Counted from the first letter of the stretch, positions 16,909 to 26,197 are shown. The stretch is DNA of 64,000 nucleotides from Exiguobacterium profundum (GCF_001909285.1 NZ_MRSV01000001.1:1197331-1261330), one strand, 5' to 3'. The notes: a model not told the origin generated them from the sequence alone. Program-made: numbers and translations.

Positions 16909-18636
16909 CTAAATTCTAAAGTCATATCCTGTCGTCGGTGCTATCGTAGGCTCTTCGATGACACGATCAGCTTTCGTGAGCGGTTTGAACTGGGTCGTCA
17001 CACTCTTATATCCAATCGTCTCGAGCGTTTGTTCGATTTTCCCGAGAAGGGGACGAGCGAGTCGCTCGACCGTCGAATCGTCGTGCTCGAGTGTGAGTCG
17101 GAGGTTTCGATCTTTTGCTTCGAGTTTGACACCAATTTCTCCAAGACGTGGGGTCTCTAAACGAATGTAGAGGACACTGTTCTCCCAGTCGACAACGTCC
17201 CCGGCCTCCCGGTTTTGGATATGAACATGGATTCCGGTGTCGATCTCTTGAACTTTTGCCGGTAGGGCGAACAAGAGTTGATGGAGCTGACCGCCATCAA
17301 GGCGGTTGAGCGTCTGTTGGACTTGGAAGAACGAGGCGAGGCGTTGCGCCTCGGGGTTCGTCGTATCTCCACGTACCGATAAAGCTGATGTCGGCGTATT
17401 GGACGTCGCTTGGGCGAGCTGTGCCTGTGTCTGCACACGTTGCGCTACTTCCTGGATGTGTCGTCCAGATAATGTCGAATCGAGCTTGAGTGGCGCGACG
17501 GTCGGCATCTCGCCGGCACGTGTCGCCCCGTGTGGGATATATTCGATGCGTGTCTGGTTCGGCGCATAACGGAAATCATTCAGTGCCGCTCGGACCTCTT
17601 TGACGAGTGTCGCACTCTCTTGTGGTTTCGTCGCAAGCAACGACAACGCGACGTCGAGTTTGGCCGTCATGGCGACCAATTGCTTCTCTTGAGTCACGTC
17701 GGTATGAAGCAAGGCGTCCGTCTTTTGGACGAGTTGTGTCAGACGGGTCGAGACGGTCTCGAGGGCAGGGCGTGCCGCATGCGGGTTCGTCTCGATCAAC
17801 GTAGCAACTTGTCCGAGTTGTTTCGTGACGGTCGCCTGCTCGTTTCGGAACGTGTTCGTGACGGTCGCTAGATGTGACGTCACTTCCTTCACCATCACTT
17901 GCTTCCCGTTGATTGGAGGAAGCGGCATCGCTTGGCGCGATTCAGATTCAATCGGACGCGATGATATCGGTGTCGTCGGCGTGAGGTCACGGATGACCCG
18001 GTCAATCGTTTCCGGTGTCGGCGTGACGCGTTCACTCACGGGACGTGACAGATTGACGAGTTCGACATACCGCTCTTTTTGTGGGTAAGGAGCGTTCGGC
18101 GCCGGCGGTGTGATCTGTTGTTTCGCTTCGTTCAAAGAGAGGACGGCGATTTCCCGAGCCATCTCACGAGGAACGGTCGGAGTGTCGAGCGTCTTCAAAT
18201 GTAGGATGACGTCCCGCATGTCCCCTTTGAACGCCGTCTCGAGAAGGCGTACCGTGTCTTCGTTCATCGGCAAGCGTCCGGATTGTAGCAGACGGCTGAC
18301 CGCGCTTCGTACTTCAGGTGGAAGGGAAGCGAGGAGCGTCTGAATCTTCGCATCAAGCTTTGACGACGCGGACGCAGGTGGTGCGGATTCAAGTGTCTCT
18401 TCCTTTGGAGGAACGACGGTCGCCATCAAGACGCCGTCCTGTTCGGCGAGCGTCACTTGGAACGGGTTCGTTTTCGGAAGCCCATCTTTAAATGTGACCT
18501 CGACTTCTTCACCGTTGATCTTGACAATCGCGGAGTCGGGTCCTGTTTGTTTGACGAGTTCGGCCTTGTACGTCCGGTTCGTCTGGATGCCTGGTAAGAC
18601 CGAACTGACGGCGGTCGCTTGGGCTTGAATTTGCAT
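16909..18636 (-). CDS. YlqG-like protein with FliK C-terminal-like domain
   Basis: A protein of about 575 residues. The N-terminal part (TYKAELVKQTGPDSAIVKINGEEVEV) is beta-rich, the middle long, Thr, Gln and Pro rich and low complexity, and the C-terminal 100 residues (VLYIRLETPRLGEIGVKLE, LRLTLEHDDSTVERLARPLL) resemble the FliK hook-length control C-terminal domain. It precedes the FlhB-like gene by nine bases, and FliK and FlhB interact in flagellar hook-length switching, so the pair may act together on this minor flagellin. ATG 18636 has GAGGTG upstream; 18654 is the alternative. GTCGATAT at 18656-18663 (minus strand) resembles a sigma-D -10, but no -35 is visible. Confidence 0.7.
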   Translation of the reverse strand: MQIQAQATAVSSVLPGIQTNRTYKAELVKQTGPDSAIVKINGEEVEVTFKDGLPKTNPFQVTLAEQDGVLMATVVPPKEETLESAPPASASSKLDAKIQTLLASLPPEVRSAVSRLLQSGRLPMNEDTVRLLETAFKGDMRDVILHLKTLDTPTVPREMAREIAVLSLNEAKQQITPPAPNAPYPQKERYVELVNLSRPVSERVTPTPETIDRVIRDLTPTTPISSRPIESESRQAMPLPPINGKQVMVKEVTSHLATVTNTFRNEQATVTKQLGQVATLIETNPHAARPALETVSTRLTQLVQKTDALLHTDVTQEKQLVAMTAKLDVALSLLATKPQESATLVKEVRAALNDFRYAPNQTRIEYIPHGATRAGEMPTVAPLKLDSTLSGRHIQEVAQRVQTQAQLAQATSNTPTSALSVRGDTTNPEAQRLASFFQVQQTLNRLDGGQLHQLLFALPAKVQEIDTGIHVHIQNREAGDVVDWENSVLYIRLETPRLGEIGVKLEAKDRNLRLTLEHDDSTVERLARPLLGKIEQTLETIGYKSVTTQFKPLTKADRVIEEPTIAPTTGYDFRI

Positions 18637-18694
18637 GTTTGTCACCTCGACCATAATATCGACCTCTTTTTAAAAAAATGAAGCGATACAAAAG

Positions 18695-18724
18695 AAAAAA
18701 ACCTTCCGTCTTTTCGACGGAAGG
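18695..18724 (-). terminator. Terminator of comK
   Basis: On the minus strand CCTTCCGTC and GACGGAAGG form a 9-base stem with a short loop, followed by a T run, five bases after the comK stop. Confidence 0.9.
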
Positions 18725-18728
18725 CGTG

Positions 18729-19175
18729 TCAGGACTCGAGCACGGGGCTCGCGTTCAATTGTTGGAACCGGGCGACAAGTTCACCTGTCGCTTTGAGCTG
18801 GTTCCGGAGGACGTACGGTGTTGCGTTCGTTTGGATTTGATGTCCATCAGTCGTGAGGACAAGCCCGTTCGGCTCACCCTCAATGTTCAGTATGTCTCGA
18901 ATATGGGACCAGGCATACCATTCACAATCGTCTCGTTTTGGAGACTTCGTCGGGAAGAAGACGAGTCCAGTTGTCGGTTCAATCACGACAGGGACTTTCC
19001 CTTTTACGCCGGCGACGCGTTTGGCGATGAAGATTCTTTCCTCGATCGAGCTGTTGTACTGGCGGCAAGAAAGTTGCAACAACTGGTACGGCCGGAGCGG
19101 GGTTGAAATCTCGGTGCCATCCTCGAGAATGATCCGTGACTGCTTCATGATGTCAAAGCAAGGGAGAATCGCCAC
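18729..19175 (-). CDS. comK: Competence transcription factor ComK
   Basis: A 148-residue protein with ComK motifs: LQLSCRQYNSSIEERIFIAKR, PVVIEPTTGLVFFPTKSP (FFPTKSP is the family signature), CEWYAWSHI and YVLRNQLKATGEL. ComK activates DNA-uptake and recombination genes in competence. The open frame begins at GTG 19175, which lacks a good ribosome site. Upstream in the same frame are ITKR, EEKYR and then TAA (19212-19214), preceded by ATG 19235 with a fine GAGGAGG site. In B. subtilis the matching residues continue upstream of this GTG, so either the true start is ATG 19235 and TAA is a mutation or error, or a short leader is used. The C-terminus is shorter than in B. subtilis ComK. Confidence 0.78.
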   Translation of the reverse strand: MAILPCFDIMKQSRIILEDGTEISTPLRPYQLLQLSCRQYNSSIEERIFIAKRVAGVKGKVPVVIEPTTGLVFFPTKSPKRDDCEWYAWSHIRDILNIEGEPNGLVLTTDGHQIQTNATPYVLRNQLKATGELVARFQQLNASPVLES

Positions 19176-19211
19176 GGTTCGCTTTGTGATGCGATATTTT
19201 TCCTCAGAATT

Positions 19212-19246
19212 TTAGGAGCGCATACGCTGCACCATCCTCCTCGTAT
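19212..19246 (-). other. comK leader: ribosome site, ATG and in-frame TAA
   Basis: Minus strand: GAGGAGG, then ATG (19235-19233), six codons (MVQRMRS) and TAA, in frame with comK. It is either a 7-codon leader peptide or the true comK start with a nonsense base. Confidence 0.5.
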
Positions 19247-19409
19247 TAGATTTTCAGGATCGGCTAAAGACAAACGGCACAAACCTAAATCGTCCCTTCA
19301 ATGATATATCACAAAAAATGTAAATTCAACAAGACAATATGAAAAGTAGGGAAATATAATTCCAATGAAAGCCAAATGACGAAACGTTTACAAATATTTG
19401 AGAAAGTAT

Positions 19410-19438
19410 TTGTCACGCTTACAAGAAGGTGGTAAGAT
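19410..19438 (+). promoter_or_regulatory. Sigma-A promoter of the cold-shock gene
   Basis: TTGTCA (19410-19415), 17 bases, TAAGAT (19433-19438). The resulting leader of about 50 bases is typical for csp genes. The rest of 19216-19409 shows only an AT-rich divergent region for comK. Confidence 0.7.
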
Positions 19439-19494
19439 TAGCCGTAGAGGACAATCCTCTGTATTCTCCAATGGTGAAAGGAATGGATTTACAC

Positions 19495-19692
19495 ATGGTA
19501 GGTAAAGTAAAATGGTTTAACTCAGAAAAAGGTTTTGGATTCATCGAAGTTGAAGGCGGCAAAGACGTGTTCGTACACTTCTCAGCAATCCAATCTGAAG
19601 GCTACAAATCACTTGACGAAGGTCAAGATGTAGAGTTTGAAATCGTTGATGGCGAGCGTGGCCCACAAGCGGCTAACGTTGTAAAATTATAA
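19495..19692 (+). CDS. cspB: Cold-shock protein
   Basis: A 65-residue CSD protein with RNP-1 (KGFGFI) and RNP-2 (VFVHFSAI) on an OB fold; it binds single-stranded RNA as a chaperone in cold or growth transition. [18 protein letters not shown] is the standard N-terminus. ATG 19495 is preferred, with AAAGGA about 11 bases before it; ATG 19483 is in frame but would add residues absent in the family. The gene is followed by a strong terminator, so it is monocistronic. Confidence 0.95.
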   Translation: MVGKVKWFNSEKGFGFIEVEGGKDVFVHFSAIQSEGYKSLDEGQDVEFEIVDGERGPQAANVVKL

Positions 19693-19704
19693 TTTCAAAC
19701 CACG

Positions 19705-19740
19705 AAGCCGACTCCCTTGGGAGTCGGCTTTTATTTTTTC
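19705..19740 (+). terminator. Terminator of cspB
   Basis: Perfect stem AAGCCGACTCCC/GGGAGTCGGCTT with a 2-base centre and TTATTTTTT. Confidence 0.95.
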
Positions 19741-19859
19741 TACAAAATAAAAAAAGGCGTTTAAAAATGAGTGGAATGGGTATTTTCTTTCTATACCTTT
19801 CGCTCGTTCTAGGAAATGTTGAATTCGGAACAAAATTGTCATTATTTTCTGATGATAAC

Positions 19860-19890
19860 GTTTTCAATCGCAGCGTTTTCGGGGTATAAT
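19860..19890 (+). promoter_or_regulatory. Promoter of hpf, sigma-A and possibly sigma-B-like
   Basis: TATAAT at 19885-19890 overlaps GGGTAT (19882-19887), and GTTTTC lies 16 bases upstream. In B. subtilis hpf is under sigma-B and sigma-H, so the GTTT and GGGTAT pattern may be a general stress promoter; the spacer is longer than ideal. Confidence 0.4.
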
Positions 19891-19998
19891 ATGAGTGAGC
19901 CACCTGGTTCCCCTTTCTTTTTTAAGAAATGAAGCAGGAGATTCCGTCTCGTTCGACGAATCATTGGTTCAAGCGGTTATTTCTAAGGAGGAGTTCAG

Positions 19999-20562
19999 AT
20001 GATTTATAACATTCGCGGCGAAAACATTGAGGTCACACCAGCAATCAAAGACTATGTCGAGAAAAAGCTGGAGAAGTTGACTCGGTATTTCACAACTCCT
20101 ACGGATGCACAGACGGCTTACGTCAACTTGAAAGTGTATAACAAAAAAAAAAAAGTGGAAGTGACGATCCCGATGCCGAACTTGTTGCTCCGTGCTGAGG
20201 ACATCAACCTCGACATGTATGCGGCAATCGACCTCGTCGTCGATAAATTGGAACGTCAAATCCGTAAACACAAAACGAAACTCAACCGTAAAGGACGCGG
20301 GAAAGAAGGTGGCGTCGGCGAGTACTTCAAGTCTTTAGAAGGACCTGATGATACACCGGCCGTCTACGATGAGGACGAGGCAGAACTCGAACTCGTGCGG
20401 ACGAAACGCTTCACGTTGAAACCGATGGACACGGAAGAGGCGATTCTTCAAATGGATATGCTCGGTCACAGCTTCTTCGTCTTCTCAGACGCAGAAACGG
20501 GCAACACGAACGTCGTCTACCGTCGTAAAGATGGGAAGTACGGCTTGATCGAACCTGAATAA
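19999..20562 (+). CDS. hpf: Ribosome hibernation promoting factor, long form
   Basis: A 187-residue long-form HPF. N-terminal domain 1-100 (MIYNIRGENIEVTPAIKDYV, VTIPMPNLLLRAED, KLERQIRKHKTKLNRK) binds the 30S decoding region. The C-terminal dimerisation domain (RTKRFTLKPMDTEEAILQM, FFVFSDAETGNTNVVYRRKDG) joins two ribosomes into inactive 100S dimers. The order flagellar genes, hpf, secA, prfB is as in B. subtilis apart from the block at 11225-19740. A 12-A run (20143-20154) encodes KKKK in the loop before VEVTIPMP; Bacillus homologues have NDKESK-type residues there, so one codon may be missing. Ribosome site AAGGAGG. Confidence 0.95.
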   Translation: MIYNIRGENIEVTPAIKDYVEKKLEKLTRYFTTPTDAQTAYVNLKVYNKKKKVEVTIPMPNLLLRAEDINLDMYAAIDLVVDKLERQIRKHKTKLNRKGRGKEGGVGEYFKSLEGPDDTPAVYDEDEAELELVRTKRFTLKPMDTEEAILQMDMLGHSFFVFSDAETGNTNVVYRRKDGKYGLIEPE

Positions 20563-20577
20563 TAAACTTGACACTAC

Positions 20578-20606
20578 ACGACCTCCCGGCTTCGGGGGGT
20601 CGTTTC
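20578..20606 (+). terminator. Terminator of hpf
   Basis: CGACCTCCC pairs with GGGGGGTCG including a wobble pair, followed by TTTCCTTTT. Confidence 0.8.
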
Positions 20607-20619
20607 CTTTTGCCTTTCC

Positions 20620-20648
20620 TTGAAAGGTGGCACCACTTCGGTTAAACT
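20620..20648 (+). promoter_or_regulatory. Sigma-A promoter of secA
   Basis: TTGAAA (20620-20625), 17 bases, TAAACT (20643-20648), 54 bases before the secA start. Confidence 0.6.
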
Positions 20649-20701
20649 GTACATTAGGGAAAAAACATGCATTTTTTAGTGAGTGTTTAGGAGATATGAG
20701 T

Positions 20702-23224
20702 ATGGCGAACTTTTTGAAAGAGTTATTTGCTCCACAGAAACGAATGTTGAAAAAAGCAGAGAAAGCGGCCGACTTGATCGAGTCGTTCGCCGAACCAATC
20801 AAAGCATTGTCCGACGAACAGCTTCAGGCGAAGACGGAAGAGTTCCGGGAACGTCTGGCAAAAGGCGAGACACTTGACGACCTCTTGCCGGAGGCGTTCG
20901 CGGTCTGTCGTGAGGCATCGGAGCGTGTGCTCGGGATGCGTCATTACCGTGTCCAGCTCATCGGGGGCTATGTGCTCCATAACGGCGACATCGCCGAAAT
21001 GAAAACCGGTGAAGGGAAGACGCTCGTCGCGACACTTCCTGTCTACTTGAACGCGCTCACTGGCCGTGGCGTACACGTCGTAACGGTCAACGAATATTTG
21101 GCGAAACGAGATAAAGAACTCATGGAGCCGCTCTACTTCGCACTCGGTCTTTCAGTCGGCCTCAACGTGTCGAACATGGACCGTGTCGAGAAACAAGCGG
21201 CCTATAACTGTGATATCACGTACTCGACGAACAACGAGCTCGGATTCGACTACCTCCGTGACAACATGGTCCTTTATAAAGAAGACCGTGTTCAACGTGA
21301 GCTCTACTACACGATCGTCGATGAAGTCGACTCAATCCTCGTCGATGAGGCGCGTACTCCGCTCATCATCTCAGGATCGGCTCAAAAGTCGACTGAACTC
21401 TACACGCGCGCGGATGCGTTCGTCCGTACGTTGAAAGAGGAAGACGATTACACGGTCGACGTGAAGACGAAGTCGGTCCTCTTGACGGACCAAGGGGTCG
21501 ACCTCGCCGAGAAGTTCTTCGGCATCGACAACCTGTTCGCAATCGAGCACGTCGCCGTCAACCACCACGTCGGGCTCGCCCTTCGTGCAAACGCGGTCAT
21601 GCATCACGATATCGACTATATGGTACGTGAGGGGCAAGTCATGATCATCGACCAATTCACGGGTCGTGTCATGGACGGACGCCGCTACTCGGAAGGTCTT
21701 CACCAGGCAATCGAGGCGAAAGAAGGCGTCGAGATTCAACGCGAATCGATGACGCTCGCCACAATCACGTATCAGAACTACTTCCGGATGTACGAGAAAC
21801 TTGCCGGGATGACCGGTACAGCGAAGACAGAGGAAGAAGAGTTCCGTAACATCTACAACATGCAAGTCGTGACGATTCCGACGAACAAACCGATTCTCCG
21901 GGATGACAAGGCAGACCTCATCTTCAAATCGATGGAAGGCAAGTTCAAAGCCGTCGTGGAAGAGATTTCGGCAGTTCACGCAACGGGACAACCGATCCTC
22001 GTCGGTACGGTCGCCGTCGAGACATCTGAATACTTGAGCAAGCTTTTGACGAAGAAGAAGATTCGTCACGATGTCTTAAACGCGAAGAACCACGCGCGTG
22101 AGGCGGAAATCATCGAGAACGCCGGTCAAAAAGGTTCCGTCACGATTGCGACGAACATGGCCGGTCGTGGTACCGACATCAAGCTCGGAGAAGGTGTCAT
22201 CGACCTCGGTGGTCTTTACATCATCGGGACAGAGCGTCACGAATCACGCCGAATCGATAACCAGCTACGTGGTCGTGCGGGCCGTCAAGGGGACCCGGGT
22301 AAATCCCAGTTCTACTTATCACTCGAAGATGAGCTCATGCGTCGCTTCGGAACGGATAGCCTCCAAAGCATGATGGAGCGTCTCGGGATGGATGACACGC
22401 AACCGATTGAGAGCCGCATGGTCTCGAAAGCGGTCGAGTCAGCGCAAAAACGTGTCGAAGGAAACAACTACGATGCGCGGAAGCAGCTTCTCGGTTACGA
22501 CAACGTCATGGCGGACCAACGGAAGGTCATGTACAAAGACCGCTCGAGCATCCTCGAGAACGAGTCGGTCACGGATATCGTCCGTTCGATGATGGCACAG
22601 ACGGTCGAACTCGGTGTCGGTCAATACACGCCGATCGAACTCGTACCGGAAGAATGGAACATCGACGAGCTCGCGCACTGGGCCAACCAGACGCTCGCGC
22701 TCGAGAAGACGGTCGAAGGCAAAGACTTCTACGGCAAAGAGCGTGAAGAAATCATCGAGCTTCTCATGGAGCGCGTAAACGAGCAGTACGAGGCGAAACG
22801 TGAACTCGCGCCACCGGAACGCTTCAACGAGTTTGAGAAGATTATCGTGCTCCGTGCCGTCGACTCGCACTGGATGTCCCATATCGACCATATGGACCAG
22901 TTGCGCCAAGGGATTCATCTCCGCGCCTACGGACAGAACGATCCGCTTCGTGAGTATCAAGCGGAAGGGATTAACATGTTCGACGCGATGAACGCGGCGA
23001 TCTCAGAAGAAGTGACAGGCTTCGTCCTTCGTGCCGAAGTCGGGGACAACCTCCGACGCGAGAAAGTCGTCGAAGAGGAAGTCGCCGTATCAGGCAAGAG
23101 CGATACACCGGTCAAGAAGAAGCCGGTCCGTCGTTCGAAAGAAGACAGCATCGGTCGGAACGACCCGTGCTGGTGCGGTTCTGGTAAGAAGTTCAAGAAC
23201 TGTCACGGTAGACAACAGGCTTAA
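20702..23224 (+). CDS. secA: Protein translocase ATPase SecA
   Basis: An 840-residue SecA motor that drives preproteins through SecYEG. Seen: [29 protein letters not shown] (NBD1 with Walker A), [19 protein letters not shown] (Walker B), [24 protein letters not shown] (preprotein-binding boundary), [13 protein letters not shown] and [31 protein letters not shown] (NBD2), and the C-terminal zinc SEC-C motif [18 protein letters not shown]. The start ATG 20702 has AGGAG eight bases before; earlier in-frame starts would add residues foreign to SecA. Codon use is strongly biased to C- and G-ending codons, as in the highly expressed genes here. Confidence 0.98.
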   Translation: MANFLKELFAPQKRMLKKAEKAADLIESFAEPIKALSDEQLQAKTEEFRERLAKGETLDDLLPEAFAVCREASERVLGMRHYRVQLIGGYVLHNGDIAEMKTGEGKTLVATLPVYLNALTGRGVHVVTVNEYLAKRDKELMEPLYFALGLSVGLNVSNMDRVEKQAAYNCDITYSTNNELGFDYLRDNMVLYKEDRVQRELYYTIVDEVDSILVDEARTPLIISGSAQKSTELYTRADAFVRTLKEEDDYTVDVKTKSVLLTDQGVDLAEKFFGIDNLFAIEHVAVNHHVGLALRANAVMHHDIDYMVREGQVMIIDQFTGRVMDGRRYSEGLHQAIEAKEGVEIQRESMTLATITYQNYFRMYEKLAGMTGTAKTEEEEFRNIYNMQVVTIPTNKPILRDDKADLIFKSMEGKFKAVVEEISAVHATGQPILVGTVAVETSEYLSKLLTKKKIRHDVLNAKNHAREAEIIENAGQKGSVTIATNMAGRGTDIKLGEGVIDLGGLYIIGTERHESRRIDNQLRGRAGRQGDPGKSQFYLSLEDELMRRFGTDSLQSMMERLGMDDTQPIESRMVSKAVESAQKRVEGNNYDARKQLLGYDNVMADQRKVMYKDRSSILENESVTDIVRSMMAQTVELGVGQYTPIELVPEEWNIDELAHWANQTLALEKTVEGKDFYGKEREEIIELLMERVNEQYEAKRELAPPERFNEFEKIIVLRAVDSHWMSHIDHMDQLRQGIHLRAYGQNDPLREYQAEGINMFDAMNAAISEEVTGFVLRAEVGDNLRREKVVEEEVAVSGKSDTPVKKKPVRRSKEDSIGRNDPCWCGSGKKFKNCHGRQQA

Positions 23225-23278
23225 TTATTGAAGAGGCGGGTCCGCTCGCCTCTTTCCTACGGAAAGGTGAATCACACT

Positions 23279-24379
23279 ATGGAAATTTCAGATATTCGGA
23301 ACGAACTAGAGGCGATGGCGAAACGCCTCGAGAATTACAGAGCGTCTCTCAACTTGACAGAGAAAGAAGCACGTATCGCCGAGCTCGAGAACGAGATGAC
23401 GTATCCAGACTTCTGGGACAACCAGGAGAAGGCACAAAAAGTCATCGACGAGTCAAACGGTCTCAAGGCGATGGTCGACAAGTATCAAGACCTCGCGAAC
23501 CAACATGAGGACGGCGAAGTGACGCTCGAACTCATCAAGGAAGAGCCGGACGCCGAGATGCAAGAAGAGCTCGGGGAATCGATTCAAGCGCTCAAGAAGG
23601 AGTTTGATGACTTCGAACTCGAGATCCTCTTGAACGGACCGTACGATGCGAACAACGCCATCCTCGAATTGCACCCGGGTGCGGGCGGTACCGAGTCACA
23701 GGACTGGGCATCGATGCTCCTTCGGATGTATCAACGTTTCGCTGACAAACAAGGCTGGAAAGTCGAGACGGTCGATTACCTCCCGGGTGAAGAGGCGGGC
23801 GTCAAGTCGGTCACGCTCCGCATCGTCGGTCATAACGCATACGGCTACTTGAAGGCGGAGAAAGGGATTCACCGCTTGGTCCGCATCTCGCCATTCGACT
23901 CGTCTGGCCGTCGTCATACGTCGTTCGTGTCATGTGACGTCATGCCGGAATTCGATGACGACATCGAGATCGAAGTACGGACAGAAGACCTCCGTATCGA
24001 CACGTACCGTGCATCAGGTGCCGGCGGTCAGCACATCAACACGACGGACTCTGCCGTCCGGATCACGCACGTGCCGACGGGCGTCGTCGTTTCGTGTCAG
24101 ACCGAGCGCTCACAGATCAAGAACCGTGAGTCGGCGATGAAGATGTTGAAAGCGAAATTGTACCAACGCGAACTCGACGAGCAGCAACGAAAACTCGACG
24201 AGATCCGTGGGGAGAAGACGGACATCGGTTGGGGTAGCCAAATCCGTTCGTATGTCTTCCACCCGTATTCGATGGTCAAAGACCACCGGACGAACCATGA
24301 AGTTGGGAACACGAGTGGCGTCATGGACGGTGACGTCATGCCGTTCATCGATGCCTACCTTCGTAAAACAAATATGTGA
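23279..24379 (+). CDS. prfB: Peptide chain release factor 2, continuous frame
   Basis: A 366-residue RF2 that ends translation at UGA and [23 protein letters not shown] carries the catalytic [16 protein letters not shown] follows. The recognition loop lies just after the N-terminal half. Unlike B. subtilis and E. coli, the first 30 codons contain no in-frame UGA with a CUU slip site: the place reads GCG TCT CTC AAC TTG ACA. The programmed +1 frameshift that autoregulates RF2 is therefore absent. Ribosome site GGAAAGGTG precedes ATG 23279. It follows secA, as in B. subtilis. Confidence 0.97.
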   Translation: MEISDIRNELEAMAKRLENYRASLNLTEKEARIAELENEMTYPDFWDNQEKAQKVIDESNGLKAMVDKYQDLANQHEDGEVTLELIKEEPDAEMQEELGESIQALKKEFDDFELEILLNGPYDANNAILELHPGAGGTESQDWASMLLRMYQRFADKQGWKVETVDYLPGEEAGVKSVTLRIVGHNAYGYLKAEKGIHRLVRISPFDSSGRRHTSFVSCDVMPEFDDDIEIEVRTEDLRIDTYRASGAGGQHINTTDSAVRITHVPTGVVVSCQTERSQIKNRESAMKMLKAKLYQRELDEQQRKLDEIRGEKTDIGWGSQIRSYVFHPYSMVKDHRTNHEVGNTSGVMDGDVMPFIDAYLRKTNM

Positions 24380-24382
24380 TGC

Positions 24383-24417
24383 ATGTGGCTCAAAGACACC
24401 TGTCTTTGGGCCATGTT
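24383..24417 (+). terminator. Strong hairpin between prfB and yvjA
   Basis: ATGTGGCTCAAAGACA and TGTCTTTGGGCCATGTTG pair over about 16 bases with a 2-base loop. No long T run follows, so it may be a partial terminator or mRNA-processing hairpin. Confidence 0.6.
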
Positions 24418-24440
24418 GTGTGTAAAGGAGACTTTCTTTA

Positions 24441-25298
24441 ATGAAGCAAATCGTCAAAGACTATCTGTATTTGTTGACCGGCTCAGTGTTCGTCGCCTCG
24501 GCCTTCAGCTTATTTCTGTTGCCAAACAATCTGGCATCAGGTGGGGTGAGCGGGATCTCGGTCATCACTTATGAACTGTTCGGCATCTCGCCGGGGGCGT
24601 TCCAGCTCGTGGCGAACGTGTTACTTCTGATTATCGGGTGGGCCATCCTCGGCCTCGGCTTCGGTGTGAAGTCGCTCGTCGGCTCCATCTTTTTACCGGG
24701 TGTCATTCTTTTCTATGAGGCGATCGATGCCGGTGCGGCTGTGGACGATACGCTCCTCGCGGCCATCTTCGGTGGTGTCGGCGTCGGTGTCGGACTCGGA
24801 CTCATCTTCCGTGGACGCGCCTCGACAGGGGGAATGGACTTGATCGCTCAGATCTTACATAAGTTCACGCACATCCCGCTCTATCTCTGTATCGCCATCC
24901 TCGATGGCATGGTCGTCTTGACCGCGGCCTTGACGTTCTCGTTCACGACCGGGCTCTATGCACTCATCGCATTATTCATCACGGTCAAGATGATCGACTT
25001 CGTCCAGCTCGGGTTCACACAGGACAAGATGGCTTACGTCATCTCGGAGAAGCGAGACTTCATCGTCCGGGCCGTCTTCGAGGAGCTTGACCGTGGTGCG
25101 ACAGAGATCCAAGCAATCGGAGCATACTCACGTCTCGACCGTCCGATGCTCATGATTGTTGTCCGTCAGAGCGAAGTGAGTCGATTGAAGGAAATCATCC
25201 GTCGGATTGACCCGGAGGCATTCCTTGTCTTCAGTGAGGCACATGAGGTGCTAGGACAAGGGTTTACGTCCGATAAGCGTTACATCAACGTACCGTAA
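24441..25298 (+). CDS. yvjA: YitT-family membrane protein (YvjA-like)
   Basis: A 285-residue protein with five or six membrane segments in the first two thirds (FVASAFSLFLLP, LVANVLLLIIGWAILGL, GGVGVGVGLGLIFRGRASTGGMDLIAQIL) and a C-terminal soluble DUF2179 domain (MAYVISEKRDFIVRAVFEEL, RGATEIQAIGAYS, RPMLMIVVRQSE). The family is common in Bacillota; function unknown, perhaps transport or ligand sensing. Ribosome site AAAGGAG is ten bases before the ATG. The position after prfB matches B. subtilis yvjA. Confidence 0.88.
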   Translation: MKQIVKDYLYLLTGSVFVASAFSLFLLPNNLASGGVSGISVITYELFGISPGAFQLVANVLLLIIGWAILGLGFGVKSLVGSIFLPGVILFYEAIDAGAAVDDTLLAAIFGGVGVGVGLGLIFRGRASTGGMDLIAQILHKFTHIPLYLCIAILDGMVVLTAALTFSFTTGLYALIALFITVKMIDFVQLGFTQDKMAYVISEKRDFIVRAVFEELDRGATEIQAIGAYSRLDRPMLMIVVRQSEVSRLKEIIRRIDPEAFLVFSEAHEVLGQGFTSDKRYINVP

Positions 25299-25406
25299 GT
25301 TGTGGAATCTTTGTGTACTTTTCGTGAGATTAGGTTAGAAAGCATACGTTAACGGCTATAATGGTAAATGTAGGTCATTTCTACAACTTAGGAGGGGAAC
25401 GTGGTT

Positions 25407-25742
25407 ATGAAAAAATGGATGATGGCCATCGGCCTCGGCGCCATGCTGACACTCGGCGCATGTGGCGGCGGTGAAGAAGAGGATACATCGAGCAACGGGG
25501 ATTCGGGCTCGAACACGGCATCGGTTGACGCGGAAGCGGTATACGCACAAAACTGTGCGGCATGTCACGGTGCGAACCTTGAAGGAATGAGTGGTCCGTC
25601 ACTCGAGCAAGTCGGTGCTCGTCTGTCGGCAGAAGAGATTGAAAACGTCATTCGAAACGGTCAAGGCGCGATGCCTGCGAACGTCATTGAAAAAGACGAA
25701 GAAATCACAGCGGTCGCCGCTTGGCTCGCTGAGAAAAAATAA
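25407..25742 (+). CDS. cccB: Membrane-anchored cytochrome c-551 (CccB)
   Basis: A 111-residue lipoprotein cytochrome: signal with lipobox LGAC (Cys19), acidic and Ser/Gly-rich linker, then the haem site CAACH within NCAACHGANLEGMSGPSLEQV, and a distal Met ligand in GAMPANVIE. It carries electrons from the quinol-cytochrome c segment to a caa3-type oxidase on the outer membrane face. GTG 25401 is an alternative start; ATG 25407 better fits GGAGGGG at 25391-25397. TATAAT at 25357-25362 may be its -10 box. A strong terminator follows. Confidence 0.95.
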   Translation: MKKWMMAIGLGAMLTLGACGGGEEEDTSSNGDSGSNTASVDAEAVYAQNCAACHGANLEGMSGPSLEQVGARLSAEEIENVIRNGQGAMPANVIEKDEEITAVAAWLAEKK

Positions 25743-25751
25743 GATGTGACA

Positions 25752-25795
25752 GCATGGGGTGTGTTCTACCTCATGCTTTTTTTATTTTTTTTTTG
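25752..25795 (+). terminator. Terminator of cccB
   Basis: AGCATG-GGT pairs with ACC-CATGCT, followed by a long T-rich run. Confidence 0.9.
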
Positions 25796-26197
25796 ATTGA
25801 AACGAGGTTATACAACAAATCTTAAATCGAAAAAATAGGCTCAAAGAAAATCGATACATTCATAAAGAATCCGAAGGTAGTATCATTTGAAGTGCGGTTT
25901 CAACATTCTCTTAGGGAATAAGAAAGCGAGTTTCTTCGCGACATTTTCACATCGAACTCAATCGAACTGAAACAATCCTGTAATGGTGTTTTAAAAGTCG
26001 GATTGATATAATTGTAGTCGCTTCAACATATGCCCTAGATGATTTTTTGACCAGGCTAACATAAAAAAGCGACACCTTGACAGAGGAAGTCGTTTCCTGT
26101 AAAAAAGACTCTAGGCGAAATATACAGTAACTAAAACAATTGATTCAAATTCGTCATAGATGCTTAAAAATAAAAAAAAAAGGGTAGGGAATACGTT
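25796..26197 (+). promoter_or_regulatory. Long leader region before ftsE with an extended -10 promoter
   Basis: This 400-base gap holds no recognisable gene. TGATATAAT at 26004-26012 is an extended -10 element with a weak -35 region. Further on there is an AT-rich stretch with a possible hairpin around 26084-26110, and a 10-A run (26172-26181) just before the ribosome site AGGGTAGGGA. The A run is one of the suspicious tracts, so the leader sequence near ftsE may be altered. Confidence 0.45.

Noticed and set aside
18656-18663. Sigma-D promoter for the ylqG-flagellin operon
   Set aside because: GTCGATAT fits the -10 well, but no TAAA-like -35 lies 13-16 bases upstream, so I do not call it.
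20723-24457. Long minus-strand and alternative-frame open frames across secA, prfB, uvrBA, trxB and others
   Set aside because: They lie wholly within well-identified genes with strong codon bias, have no ribosome sites and resemble no family; they are shadows.
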